The notes below the pieces were generated by a model. The model was not told where the DNA came from and did no database searches. It worked only from the letters and a program-made list of their open reading frames with translations. Below are positions 25,464 through 35,371 of a stretch of DNA of 64,000 nt, one piece after another. How positions within the stretch are numbered: position 1 is the first letter of the stretch; each line of letters opens with the position of its first letter. Both the position numbers and the translations under genes were made by a program. Source of the DNA: Romboutsia sedimentorum (GTDB lineage: Bacteria; Bacillota; Clostridia; Peptostreptococcales; Peptostreptococcaceae); contig NZ_JASKYM010000001.1 in the NCBI RefSeq assembly GCF_030131845.1, positions 310,001 to 374,000 of the forward strand, read 5' to 3'.

Positions 25464-26996
25464 TTATATCTTCAATTTTTTTCTTGCAAAATTAATTACC
25501 ATACTTGCTTCTTCAACTTTTAATATTACTACTAGTATTCCATATACTAAAGCACCTATTGCTATAGATCCAAATAATGAAATAGCTTGTTGTATGAATC
25601 CAACTACTAAAACACTGGATAATATACTATATGTAACATAGGTTATTATCCCCATTAAAATAGATGCTATTAGTGATTTCAATGTAGTTTTTAATATTTT
25701 ATCTTGCCCAAAATATCCAATTTTTTTCTTAAGGCTCTTAAACAGTATAAATATGCATGCAATTGCCGATATACTTGTAGCAAATGCTAATCCTGCATGC
25801 CCCATAAATTTAACTAATATTAAGTTTAGTATTATATTCATTCCTATAGCTATAGCTCCATTTATCATAGGAGTTTTTGTATCTTGTAATGAATAAAATA
25901 CTTTCCCTAATATATCTCTAAGTCCAAATCCAACCATTCCTATAGAATAAAATACTAATGCCTTTGCTGTAATATCAGTAGCCCTTGAATCAAATGCCCC
26001 TCTTTCAAATAATAGACTTACTATAGGTGTAGCTAAAACCATAGCTCCTATTGATATTGGTATTACTAAAAGCGTGACAATGTTAACACTTTTGTACACA
26101 GTTTTGATAAAACTTTCTTTATCACTATTAGCCGACAGTTTTGATAATATAGGATATATTACAGTTCCTATTGACATTATAAATAATCCCATTACAAAAG
26201 AATTTAATCTATTAGCATAATTTAGTGCTGAAATACTTCCTTCTAATAGTGTTGATGCTAATGTTCTATCTACCATTGTATTTATTTGATTAACAGCCAC
26301 TCCAATAAATACAGGACCCACTAACCATATAACTTTCTTTATATAATCTTCTTTTAATCCTATTGTAAATTTATATCTATATCCATATTTAAATAAACTT
26401 GGCATTTGAAATAATAATCGACTTAACATGGCTATTACAGTACCTATTGGTAATATATATATACTTATCTTAGAACTCAATATAATAGCTATTATTATAA
26501 TAATATTAAATGGAATTCCCACAAGCCCTGGTACTGTAAAATTCTCCTTAGCTTGTAAAAAAGATGTAAATATACTACTCGTTCCCATAAACAATGCCCC
26601 AACTATAATAATTTTTGTGAATTCCACAGTTAATTTGAAAGTATCTCCATTAAAACCTATTGCAAATATCTTTACTACTTGATTTGCAAATACAAAAACT
26701 AATAAAGCTAATATTGCACTTAAAATTAGTGTTATATTAAAGATATTATTTACAAATTTATTACTCTCCTTTATACTTTTACTATTTTCATAGTATAAAG
26801 GTATAAAGGTTGTAGATAATGCAATTCCAATTAAGGAAAATAAAGTTCCCGGTATGTTCATAGCTACTATATATGCATCGCTATAAAACGTAGTTCCATA
26901 AATCCCCCCAAGTACTAACTCCCTTATAAATCCTAAAATTTTAGATATTATAGTTATTATCATTAAAATTAATGTGTTTTTAGCTACTTTATTCAT
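25464..26996 (-). CDS. MurJ/MviN-like lipid-linked oligosaccharide flippase
   Basis: This 510-residue protein has about 14 membrane helices. It belongs to the MOP superfamily, MviN/MurJ branch, with the opening TLILMIITIISKILGFIREL and the central NQINTMVDRTLAS and RGAFDSRATDITAKAL blocks. It is the last gene of the polysaccharide operon. No Wzx-type flippase is present, so this MurJ-like protein probably moves the finished lipid-linked repeat unit across the membrane. A housekeeping lipid II role is less likely given its position. Confidence 0.85.
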   Translation of the reverse strand: MNKVAKNTLILMIITIISKILGFIRELVLGGIYGTTFYSDAYIVAMNIPGTLFSLIGIALSTTFIPLYYENSKSIKESNKFVNNIFNITLILSAILALLVFVFANQVVKIFAIGFNGDTFKLTVEFTKIIIVGALFMGTSSIFTSFLQAKENFTVPGLVGIPFNIIIIIAIILSSKISIYILPIGTVIAMLSRLLFQMPSLFKYGYRYKFTIGLKEDYIKKVIWLVGPVFIGVAVNQINTMVDRTLASTLLEGSISALNYANRLNSFVMGLFIMSIGTVIYPILSKLSANSDKESFIKTVYKSVNIVTLLVIPISIGAMVLATPIVSLLFERGAFDSRATDITAKALVFYSIGMVGFGLRDILGKVFYSLQDTKTPMINGAIAIGMNIILNLILVKFMGHAGLAFATSISAIACIFILFKSLKKKIGYFGQDKILKTTLKSLIASILMGIITYVTYSILSSVLVVGFIQQAISLFGSIAIGALVYGILVVILKVEEASMVINFARKKLKI

Positions 26997-27041
26997 ATTC
27001 TTCTCCTACTATTACTACCCCTTTGTTAAACTATTTGTATT

Positions 27042-28376
27042 TCAATCCCTTGCTTTTCTTTTATATAAAATAGGTGACTTTATAAGTATATATATAGATA
27101 AGAAGTATATTGCGTTTAATGTCATAGCAGCAAAGTACTTTTCTGCATTTAAATAAGATACTAATGGCATCATAAAAAATGCATTTAATACTGTCCATAC
27201 ACCCGCATTCTTTTCATTTTTTGATTTATTATATAAAAAACCATGAAACATTCCTATCAACATATTGCATAATATAACCCCCATATATCCAAAATCAGTC
27301 ATAAAATTTAAGTTTACAGTATATACATTAGTTCTAAATCCACCAGTTGAATATATTGTAGTATTTATAGTGTTTTGAGTTTCAAAATCAAACCACGGTA
27401 TTATATTAAGTGTTTTATATATTAATCTAAATGTCTGCTGTCCAAATAAATCGCTTGTCAATGTATAATCTCTGTACACACTATCAAATGCACCTATACC
27501 ACCACTTAGATAAATAGCGATATTATTTAATCCTTCATTGTTACCTACTTTACCTGATAATTTACCCACTATTAAAAAGTAAGAAAAAATAAGCATTATA
27601 CATATAATCCCAATTCTAAAATACTTAATTTCTAATCTTGTTTTATTTATACTTTTTCCATACTTATTACTTTTCAATTGAGTTGCATATGATACAAACA
27701 CAACAATTAATGAATATATTAAAAGTATTGATCTTATCCCTAAAATATATCCCATTATAAATACAGATATGGGTGGCAATAATAAAGCACTTATTTTCTT
27801 ACTCCATCCATTAGTCATGTATTCTTTAACTGCAAAATATAAATATACTAACCCTACCATACGGCATATTAATAAAATATATGTCCATATACCTAAATCA
27901 ACCGAACCATCAGATCTAGTTTGACCTTTATACACCATCAATCCCATAGTAAAATCTTCTACATTGTCAGCTCCTGATATATAATCGCTACCCATTTTTA
28001 AATATACTATAATAGTTGTTAAAATGATTATAGTTGATAAAATAGCTCTAGTAGTAGATATATTAAATCTATTTTTTGTATGCTCTTGTTTCTTTAAATT
28101 TTGATTATTTTTTAAGCATATCTTCTTTCGCTTTGATATATTTGCTAATATAGTAGTAAATACAAAACCTAAATCTACCCATATAATCGCAGTACTCAAT
28201 ATAAAAACTGTCATAGCTGAAATATTAATATTCCACTGCTTGTGAAATATTAATAATCCTATAGTTCCTAAAAATACTACTTCTTTTAAAATAACCAACG
28301 GATGCAAAATTTCTTTTAATATGATAATGGCTATTAATAGTTGAATAAATATTATTATAGAAAATAATAATTCCAT
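27042..28376 (-). CDS. O-antigen/capsule polymerase-like membrane protein (Wzy-like)
   Basis: This 444-residue protein has about 11-12 hydrophobic segments and a large outside loop in the second half (around VGNNEGLNNIAIYLSGGIGAF to the GGFRTNVYTVNLNFMTDFG stretch). Topology and low sequence conservation fit Wzy/O-antigen ligase-type polymerases (oligosaccharide repeat unit polymerase family). It lies between the sugar epimerase gene and the flippase gene, the expected place for the enzyme that joins repeat units outside the membrane. Confidence 0.75.
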   Translation of the reverse strand: MELLFSIIIFIQLLIAIIILKEILHPLVILKEVVFLGTIGLLIFHKQWNINISAMTVFILSTAIIWVDLGFVFTTILANISKRKKICLKNNQNLKKQEHTKNRFNISTTRAILSTIIILTTIIVYLKMGSDYISGADNVEDFTMGLMVYKGQTRSDGSVDLGIWTYILLICRMVGLVYLYFAVKEYMTNGWSKKISALLLPPISVFIMGYILGIRSILLIYSLIVVFVSYATQLKSNKYGKSINKTRLEIKYFRIGIICIMLIFSYFLIVGKLSGKVGNNEGLNNIAIYLSGGIGAFDSVYRDYTLTSDLFGQQTFRLIYKTLNIIPWFDFETQNTINTTIYSTGGFRTNVYTVNLNFMTDFGYMGVILCNMLIGMFHGFLYNKSKNEKNAGVWTVLNAFFMMPLVSYLNAEKYFAAMTLNAIYFLSIYILIKSPILYKRKARD

Positions 28377-28391
28377 CGCAATTTCCTTCTA

Positions 28392-29366
28392 TTATAAATT
28401 TTTTTTGTACCAATCTATAGTTAATTTTATCCCATCATCAAAACTATAACTCGGATTATAATCTAACAATTCTCTAGCATTTGATATATCTGCATTTGAA
28501 TGTTTTATATCTCCTTTTCTATTTGGTCCATATATAGGTTTGACGTCTTTATCTAATAAGTTCTTTAATGTTTCATAAAGCTCATTTAGCGAAACTCTGC
28601 CCCCATAGGCTATATTATACACCCCACCACAGGCTTTTTTTGAAGCTAAACATGCTCTTAAGTTAGCTTCTATTACATTATCTATATAAGTAAAGTCTCT
28701 TGAGTTTTCTCCATCTCCATTTATAGTTGGAGATTCATTATTCAATAATAAATTAACAAACTTAGGTATAACTGCTGAATAGTAAGAATGTGGATCTTGC
28801 TTTTTACCAAATACATTAAAGTATCTCATTCCTATAGTTTCTAATCCATATAAATCAAAGTAGTTTTTAGCATATAGTTCATTAACCTTCTTTGTTATAG
28901 CATAAGGAGATAATAAATTACCTTCCCTACCTTCTACTTTAGGTAAATTAGGTTCATCTCCATAAACAGATGATGATGATGCATATACAAATCTCTTGAC
29001 ACCATTATCTCTAGCAGCTGTCATTACATTTAATGTACCTTTTATATTTATTTCTTCATATAATAAAGGCATTTCTATTGATCTAGGAACAGATCCCCAA
29101 GCTGCTTGATGCAATATATAATCTATGCCTTTGCAAACATCTTGACATATTTGTATATCCCTTATATCCCCTTTTATAAATTCAAAGTTTTTATCATTCA
29201 TAAACTCTTCTATATTCTCCTTTTTCCCTATAGAAAAATTATCCAAAGCTCTGACAAAATAACCTTTATTTAATAAAGCTTCAATAAGATTGGAGCCGAT
29301 AAATCCAGCTCCACCTGTTACTAAAAACCTAGTTCCTTTGGGAAAGTAAATATTTTGAAATCCCAT
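28392..29366 (-). CDS. UDP-N-acetylhexosamine 4-epimerase (WbpP/TviC-like SDR)
   Basis: This 324-residue extended short-chain dehydrogenase has the nucleotide loop TGGAGFIGSNL (residues 17-27), the catalytic SPYAITK (Tyr-x-x-x-Lys) near residue 150 and the WGSVPRSIEMPLLYEEINI block characteristic of WbpP-like UDP-GlcNAc/UDP-GlcNAcA 4-epimerases. It lies 2 bases after the nucleotide-sugar dehydrogenase gene. Together they would make UDP-N-acetylgalactosaminuronic acid, as in Vi-antigen pathways. Confidence 0.85.
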   Translation of the reverse strand: MGFQNIYFPKGTRFLVTGGAGFIGSNLIEALLNKGYFVRALDNFSIGKKENIEEFMNDKNFEFIKGDIRDIQICQDVCKGIDYILHQAAWGSVPRSIEMPLLYEEINIKGTLNVMTAARDNGVKRFVYASSSSVYGDEPNLPKVEGREGNLLSPYAITKKVNELYAKNYFDLYGLETIGMRYFNVFGKKQDPHSYYSAVIPKFVNLLLNNESPTINGDGENSRDFTYIDNVIEANLRACLASKKACGGVYNIAYGGRVSLNELYETLKNLLDKDVKPIYGPNRKGDIKHSNADISNARELLDYNPSYSFDDGIKLTIDWYKKNL

Positions 29367-29368
29367 CT

Positions 29369-30739
29369 TTATAACCTCCAGTATAAGTAATTCTTTGACT
29401 GAGCTTCTTTTTTGTTAAATATTCCTTTAACATCAACTAAAACTAATTTATCCTGATTTATAGCTACTTCACTAAATGTTTCTCCATTATTTGATACTAA
29501 TGATTTAGCTTCATATAAATTTTTTATAGAATCTAAACTTAATTCCATATATTCTTTGTGCCCTACAGCTATAATAACAGCATCCATATCGTTTATATCT
29601 TCAAACTTAGTTAACTCCACTCCATATTCTTTTTTAACATCCTTAGCATCAGCTATAGGATCACTAACAAAAACATTTATTCCATATTCTTTTAATTCAT
29701 TTATTATATCTATAACCTTAGAGTTTCTAACGTCTGGACAATTCTCTTTAAATGTCATACCTAAAATGGCTACTCTAGCTCCTTTTACTTGTTCGTTAGC
29801 TTTTATTAAGTTCTTAACTGTAGATTCTCCTACATATTTACCCATTCCATCATTTATTCTTCTTCCAGATAATATAACTTGTGAATGATATCCTAATTGC
29901 TCTGCTTTATGTGTTAAATAATATGGATCAACCCCTATACAATGACCTCCAACTAATCCTGGTGAAAAATTTAAGAAATTCCACTTAGTTCCAGCCGCTT
30001 CTAAAACAGCATTTGTATCTATTCCCATCTTATTAAATATCATAGATAATTCATTTACAAACGCTATATTTATATCTCTTTGAGAATTTTCTATAACCTT
30101 AGCAGCTTCTGCTACTTTTATACTTTCTGCTCTATGAACACCTGCATCTATAACTAACTCATATACTCTAGCTATATTTTCTAAAGTTTCTTCATCCATA
30201 CCAGATACTACTTTAGTTATATTTTCTAACCTATGAAGTTTATCTCCTGGATTTATTCGCTCTGGAGAATATCCAATCTTAAAATCAACTCCACACTTCA
30301 TTTTAGATTCTTCTTCTAATATAGGTATACATATTTCTTCTGTTACGCCAGGGTATACAGTTGATTCATATACTACTATAGATCCCTTAGCTAGATTTCT
30401 ACCTAAAACTTTACTTGCACTAATCATTGGTGTTAAATCTGGAGTTTTGTCATCATTTGTTGGTGTTGGAACTGCAACTATATGAAATTTAGCTTCTTTT
30501 AATTTAGTTTCATCACATGTCATTAAAGCTGTTGTTTGTTTTAAAGCTTCATTTCCAACCTCATTAGTAACATCTATTCCTTGATTATACAGTTGTATTT
30601 TTTGATTATTTACATCAAATCCTATTACGTTCACTTTCTTAGCAAAAGAAATAGCTAGAGGCATACCTACATATCCCAAACCTATTATTGATATATTCTC
30701 TTTTTTATCTCTTATTTTATTGTATAATTCTAAAGACAT
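29369..30739 (-). CDS. UDP-N-acetylhexosamine 6-dehydrogenase (WbpO/TviB/WecC-like)
   Basis: This 456-residue, three-domain UDP-sugar dehydrogenase has NAD-binding IIGLGYVGMPLA (residues 18-29), PTPTNDDKTPDL near 92 and the catalytic Cys in GGHCIGVDPYYL near residue 265. The ESTVYPG and SPERINPGD blocks place it with dehydrogenases of N-acetylated sugars rather than UDP-glucose dehydrogenase. It supplies an amino-sugar uronic acid for the polymer together with the adjacent epimerase. Confidence 0.88.
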   Translation of the reverse strand: MSLELYNKIRDKKENISIIGLGYVGMPLAISFAKKVNVIGFDVNNQKIQLYNQGIDVTNEVGNEALKQTTALMTCDETKLKEAKFHIVAVPTPTNDDKTPDLTPMISASKVLGRNLAKGSIVVYESTVYPGVTEEICIPILEEESKMKCGVDFKIGYSPERINPGDKLHRLENITKVVSGMDEETLENIARVYELVIDAGVHRAESIKVAEAAKVIENSQRDINIAFVNELSMIFNKMGIDTNAVLEAAGTKWNFLNFSPGLVGGHCIGVDPYYLTHKAEQLGYHSQVILSGRRINDGMGKYVGESTVKNLIKANEQVKGARVAILGMTFKENCPDVRNSKVIDIINELKEYGINVFVSDPIADAKDVKKEYGVELTKFEDINDMDAVIIAVGHKEYMELSLDSIKNLYEAKSLVSNNGETFSEVAINQDKLVLVDVKGIFNKKEAQSKNYLYWRL

Positions 30740-30764
30740 TTTAAATTCCCCCCTTAAACTTGCC

Positions 30765-31316
30765 CTACTTATCGTTCTTTGAAATAAATTTAGCAGGAAT
30801 TCCTCCTACTACACTTTTAGTTTCTACGTTTTTAGTTACTACCGACCCTGCAGCTACTAAACTCCCTTCTCCTATTGTTATCCCACTTGTAATAACAACA
30901 TGAGATGCACACCAAGTACCTTTTTTTATATAAATAGGTTTACTTATCCCCTTATTTTTTACAATTCCATTTTCAAATATATGATTCGTTGTAGCTAATA
31001 CACTCATTGGACCAATAATAACATTATCATCTAATACAATTTTACCCTTAGCATTTATATATACATTATGAGATATATAACAATTGCTACCTACATATAA
31101 GTTTTCCGGATTATTTATAGTAACTCTAGGTGCTATTTGTAAATGTTTACCACCCGAACCTATAAACGGCTTAATTAAAAAGCCTCTAATCAAATTGGTA
31201 TATAGGTGATTTGGAAGTAACGATGTAATTAAAAATACAATGTGTATTGGTATATTTCTAAATATAAAATTTAAATATATTGATAATTTATTACTTGATT
31301 TCATAATATTCTCCAT
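30765..31316 (-). CDS. Hexapeptide-repeat O-acetyltransferase (LbH family)
   Basis: This 183-residue protein has an N-terminal hydrophobic helix (about 15-35) followed by a left-handed beta-helix made of hexapeptide repeats (LYVGSNCYISHNVYINAKG, IVLDDNVIIGPMSVLA, GITIGEGSLVAAGSVV). A catalytic His is in the TTNHIFE region. It is similar to WcaF/serine acetyltransferase-like enzymes that acetylate a sugar of the repeat unit. Its start overlaps the stop of the upstream glycosyltransferase by 1 base. Confidence 0.82.
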   Translation of the reverse strand: MENIMKSSNKLSIYLNFIFRNIPIHIVFLITSLLPNHLYTNLIRGFLIKPFIGSGGKHLQIAPRVTINNPENLYVGSNCYISHNVYINAKGKIVLDDNVIIGPMSVLATTNHIFENGIVKNKGISKPIYIKKGTWCASHVVITSGITIGEGSLVAAGSVVTKNVETKSVVGGIPAKFISKNDK

Positions 31317-32446
31317 TACTTAAACTTATTAAAAAATTCACTTCTTCTAGCTTCTAACTTATTTTTTTCATATTCTTTTGCTTTTTCAAAATTTCTTATT
31401 GCTAATTCTTCTTTGTTTATATTTGCCTTTTCAAAAACATCTGCAAATTCTTTATATGATTTTCTTTTGTATATATTTTCTTTTCCAAGTAACTCCGGTA
31501 TTCCTCCGGCATCACTTCCTATCGCTGGACACCCTCTATTTAAAGCCTCAACCAATGCCCTAGGCAATCCTTCTGTTAAACTAGGCTGAACATATATATC
31601 TATAGTATCTAACCATTCAAATACTTCATTATGTGCTAATACTCCCATAAACTTAACATTTTCATAAGAATCATATTTTTTAGCTATACTTTTTAGATAA
31701 GAGGTATCTCCTCCTCCTACCAATTGGTACTCCACTTCATATCCCTTATTCTTTAAAATTTTTAATGCCCTTATTACATTTTGTTGCCCTTTATATCTTG
31801 ACCCTGCAGTTGCACAAGTACCTATAATAATTTTTTTATCATACTTTTCATTTCGTATTTTATTTAATCTTTGTTGCAATACATTTTCATCATTTTCAGG
31901 AAGTATTACATTTGAACAAGATATACTTTTTCCTTTAGTTGGATATCTATTTTGTAAAAACTCGTTGGTTACATAAACAACATAAGGAGCTTCTTTAATC
32001 ACATTCTTACAAAGCAAATACATAATAGGAGCTACAAACTTTCCAACTCTACTATGATTCCATAGCGCATCCCACGGGCATCCTACCATTTCAATTAAGT
32101 AAGGTTTATTTAATTTTTTTATATACTTTAAAGACATTAACCCTATAAAACTAGGTAATCTAACAATTAAACATTCACTTTGATTTATCTCATCCTCTAT
32201 CTTTTTTCTTGTTTTTCTTTTTAATATATCTTTTATGCTACTAAAAGTAACAAAGGATATATTCTCTTTTACTTTATTTGAAAATTTTTTTTCATTTCCC
32301 TTAGCTTTAGTATGGCAAGCCATAATTCTAAAATTTTCAAAGTTTTGAATATATCTATCACAAAACTTATCATCAAAACCATATGAACAAAAATATTCAT
32401 CTTTAAGCTTAGGAAATTTATGATCATGTATAAATAAAAACTTCAT
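31316..32446 (-). CDS. Glycosyltransferase, GT4-like
   Basis: This 376-residue protein has a two-domain GT-B layout. The C-terminal donor domain is typical of family GT4: IIIGTCATAGSRYKGQQNVI, VGGGDTSYLKSI and the EX7E-like loop (VQPSLTEGLPRALVEALNRG) with GSDAGGIPEL. It adds a sugar to the growing lipid-linked unit on the cytosolic side. Acceptor and donor cannot be told from the sequence. Confidence 0.85.
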   Translation of the reverse strand: MKFLFIHDHKFPKLKDEYFCSYGFDDKFCDRYIQNFENFRIMACHTKAKGNEKKFSNKVKENISFVTFSSIKDILKRKTRKKIEDEINQSECLIVRLPSFIGLMSLKYIKKLNKPYLIEMVGCPWDALWNHSRVGKFVAPIMYLLCKNVIKEAPYVVYVTNEFLQNRYPTKGKSISCSNVILPENDENVLQQRLNKIRNEKYDKKIIIGTCATAGSRYKGQQNVIRALKILKNKGYEVEYQLVGGGDTSYLKSIAKKYDSYENVKFMGVLAHNEVFEWLDTIDIYVQPSLTEGLPRALVEALNRGCPAIGSDAGGIPELLGKENIYKRKSYKEFADVFEKANINKEELAIRNFEKAKEYEKNKLEARRSEFFNKFK

Positions 32447-32483
32447 AATATATAAACCTCTTTCTACCTAGCATATTAACATC

Positions 32484-33581
32484 CTAAACAATTTTATTTA
32501 TCTCATTAATATAGCTTTTTATTACTATATTTCTATCAAATTCTTTTTTCGCCTTAACTCTGCTATTTAATCCCATTTCTTTCTTTTCTTCAAAAGATAA
32601 ATTTATAAATCTCTCCATAGAATTTTGTAAACTTTTACAATCTGCAACTTTACATAAATATCCATTATATCCATCATCTACATTATCTCTACATCCATAT
32701 ATATCACAAGTTATTAAGGGCCTTCCTACCGCTGCACCTTCTTGAAGTACAGTCCCTCTGCCTTCTCCATATGATGGTAATACTATACATGATGATTTTT
32801 TTATTATTTCTTGAATGTCATATCTATGACCTAAATAATTTATAACTTTTAACTTTTCATATTCTTTTAATTTAGTTAAATATATTTCTTCATCAACTGA
32901 TCCAACTACCTCAAATTCTATATTAGAATATTTATCTTTTATATTTTTAGCACTTTCTAAAAACTCTTCTATCCCTTTATCTTTAATTACTCTAGCTATA
33001 AAGGTAAATTTAATATTTTCATTATTTGGATATTCATTAAATTGAAATTCTTTAAGATTTACTCCTGATCCTGGAACAACTGTAACTTGTTGTTTATCTT
33101 TTATTATCTTTATGTTTTTATAAAAATCTTTGTTTTCTTTATTTAGGAAAAATATATGGCATGCCTCTTTGAATGCAAATTGGTTTAATTTTATCAGTGC
33201 TTTCTTTATCCATAAATCTCGTATAAATACACTACCTAAGCCTGTAACTGTATGAATTACTCTTTGCTTTGAAATTCTACATGCTATCCCACCATAAATA
33301 TTTGGTTTTATAGTATAAGTAATAACCAAGTTAGGTTTTATTTTTTTTATAATAGCTCTATATTGAATTAATAGTTTTAAATCTTGTATAACATTCATAC
33401 CTCTCCTGTTCATAGGAGTTTCTATGAAATTACATCCCATTTCTTTAAACTTATCAACTTGTTTTCCATATGGTAGAGCTATTGTAACGTCATATCCAAT
33501 CTTTAATAATTGTTGAGGTAATTCTTTCCTAAAATTATATAATCCTATATCATTATTGGTTAAAATTAGAATTTTTTTCAT
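32484..33581 (-). CDS. Glycosyltransferase, GT4 family (PglA-like)
   Basis: This 365-residue GT-B glycosyltransferase has an N-terminal ILTNNDIGLYNFRKELPQQL opening and C-terminal motifs VLPSYGEGRGTVLQEGAAVG (EX7E-like) and RPLITCDIYGCRDNV. It resembles PglA/GT4 enzymes that add an N-acetylgalactosamine-type sugar to di-N-acetylbacillosamine on lipid carrier, which fits the neighbouring pglF/C/D/E-like genes. The donor assignment is inference. Confidence 0.83.
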   Translation of the reverse strand: MKKILILTNNDIGLYNFRKELPQQLLKIGYDVTIALPYGKQVDKFKEMGCNFIETPMNRRGMNVIQDLKLLIQYRAIIKKIKPNLVITYTIKPNIYGGIACRISKQRVIHTVTGLGSVFIRDLWIKKALIKLNQFAFKEACHIFFLNKENKDFYKNIKIIKDKQQVTVVPGSGVNLKEFQFNEYPNNENIKFTFIARVIKDKGIEEFLESAKNIKDKYSNIEFEVVGSVDEEIYLTKLKEYEKLKVINYLGHRYDIQEIIKKSSCIVLPSYGEGRGTVLQEGAAVGRPLITCDIYGCRDNVDDGYNGYLCKVADCKSLQNSMERFINLSFEEKKEMGLNSRVKAKKEFDRNIVIKSYINEINKIV

Positions 33582-33591
33582 AATACACTCC

Positions 33592-34725
33592 TTAAAACAT
33601 TTGTGTAACTATATCTATTATTTTTTTTATGTCTTCTTTATCCATTTTCGTATCAGATGGCAAACATATCCCTCTATTGAATAAATTTTCTGATATACTT
33701 TCCTTTTCTAATGAACTAAAAAATTTATATTCTTTAAAGAAAGGTTGGATATGCATTGGTTTCCATACCGGTCGACTTTCTATATTTTCTTTTTCTAAAG
33801 CTAACATTATATCTATTGGTTTAATCTTAGAATTTTCGTTTATAGTAGCTACGGATAACCAGTAATTTGTTTCTCCAAAATCACATATATTCATCATTTT
33901 TATATCTTCTATATCTTTGAAAGCTTCTTTATAAGCTTGATAAATTTCTTTTTTCTTTTTTATTCTTTTATCAAGAACCTTAATTTGACCTCTACCAATT
34001 CCAGCAACTATATTACTCATTCTATAGTTAAATCCTAATTCTTTATGTTCATAGTGTCTTTTATCCTCTCTAGATTGAGTTGCCCAAAAAAGAGCTTTTT
34101 TTGTATATTCTTCATTATTTGAAACCATTATCCCACCACCAGAAGTAGTGATTATCTTGTTTCCATTAAATGAATATATACCTATATCCCCTATAGTTCC
34201 GCTTTGAACTCCTTTGTAAGTTGCTCCTAAAGACTCAGCTGCATCTTCTATAATAGCTACATTATATTTATTACATATAGCCTTTAACTTATCATAATCT
34301 GCACATTGTCCATATAAGTTTACTACTATAACAGCCTTTGGCATTTTATTATTTTTTTTAGCATCATCAAAAGCCTTTTGTAGCGCAATTGGACTCATAT
34401 TCCAAGATTTATACTCAGAGTCTATAAACACAGGTTCTGCTCCTTGGTATATTATAGGATTTGCAGTAGCTGAAAAAGTTAATGTTGAACAAAATACAAT
34501 GTCTCCTTTTTCAACACCCAAGCACTTAAGTGCTAAATGTATTGCACTTGTTCCACTAACTAAAGCAGTAGCAGCTTTTATTCCTGTGTATTCACAAATT
34601 GATTTTTCAAAACTATTTACATTTGGCCCCAAAGGAGCAACCCAATTTGTGTCAAATGCTTCATTTATATATTTTAATTCTTCACCTCCCATGTGAGGTG
34701 AAGACAGGTATATTCTTTTTTCCAT
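33592..34725 (-). CDS. UDP-4-amino-sugar aminotransferase, DegT/DnrJ/EryC1 family (PglE-like)
   Basis: The start is the ATG at 34725, preceded by AGGGGG; the longer upstream frame overlaps the acetyltransferase gene. The 377-residue PLP enzyme opens RIYLSSPHMGGEELKYINEA and has the PLP-binding region ALVSGTSAIHLAL, the EDAAESLGATYKG block and the Schiff-base Lys in SFNGNKIITTSGGG. It would aminate UDP-4-keto-6-deoxy-GlcNAc made by the PglF-like dehydratase, the second step to UDP-di-N-acetylbacillosamine. Confidence 0.87.
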   Translation of the reverse strand: MEKRIYLSSPHMGGEELKYINEAFDTNWVAPLGPNVNSFEKSICEYTGIKAATALVSGTSAIHLALKCLGVEKGDIVFCSTLTFSATANPIIYQGAEPVFIDSEYKSWNMSPIALQKAFDDAKKNNKMPKAVIVVNLYGQCADYDKLKAICNKYNVAIIEDAAESLGATYKGVQSGTIGDIGIYSFNGNKIITTSGGGIMVSNNEEYTKKALFWATQSREDKRHYEHKELGFNYRMSNIVAGIGRGQIKVLDKRIKKKKEIYQAYKEAFKDIEDIKMMNICDFGETNYWLSVATINENSKIKPIDIMLALEKENIESRPVWKPMHIQPFFKEYKFFSSLEKESISENLFNRGICLPSDTKMDKEDIKKIIDIVTQMF

Positions 34726-34736
34726 TTTTATGCCCC

Positions 34737-35363
34737 CTATTTTTTTACTTTTGCAGGGCATCCAATTGCAAACACATTTGATTCTATATCATTTATCACT
34801 GTAGCTCCTGCCCCTATTATCGTTTTTGATCCTACTATTTTATATTGTATTATCGTTGAGTTAGCTCCTATATGAGTTTCATCTCCTATACTAACTCCCC
34901 CGCATAGTGTTGCTTGAGGTGATATGTGTGAAAAATCGCCTATTTTATTATCATGTTCTATAACTGCTCCAGTATTTATAATGACATGACTTCCTATTTT
35001 ACTATTTGAATTTATCACTGCTTTAGACATTACAACAGTTCCTTCCTTTATAACTGCACTTTTACTTACCATTGATGTTGGATGAATAGCTGTAAAATAT
35101 TTTAAATCTTTAAATTCATTTGATATTTTTTTTCTTATGTTATTGCTACCTATAGCTATTATATATTCAGTATTTTCAGTGTTATAAAATCTGGCATTTT
35201 GGATTTTATCAAGTATCTTATATCCCATAAATTGAGATATTTTTTCATTATCATCTAATAATCCTTTAATTTTTAAATTTTGACCCATATCTATCATAGC
35301 TTCTATGATTTCAATTATTACAGACGAGTGCCCTCCAGCTCCTATAACTATAATCTCTTTCAT
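34737..35363 (-). CDS. Sugar O/N-acetyltransferase, NeuD/PglD-like
   Basis: This 208-residue protein has an N-terminal PglD-type nucleotide-sugar binding fold (IIVIGAGGHSSVIIEII) and a C-terminal left-handed beta-helix (IKEGTVVMSKAVINSNSKIG, GAVIEHDNKIGDFSHISPQA; the His in the EHD motif is the likely base). It would acetylate the 4-amino group to finish UDP-di-N-acetylbacillosamine. It lies between the PglC-like and PglE-like genes. Confidence 0.87.
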   Translation of the reverse strand: MKEIIVIGAGGHSSVIIEIIEAMIDMGQNLKIKGLLDDNEKISQFMGYKILDKIQNARFYNTENTEYIIAIGSNNIRKKISNEFKDLKYFTAIHPTSMVSKSAVIKEGTVVMSKAVINSNSKIGSHVIINTGAVIEHDNKIGDFSHISPQATLCGGVSIGDETHIGANSTIIQYKIVGSKTIIGAGATVINDIESNVFAIGCPAKVKK

Positions 35364-35371
35364 ATAATCAC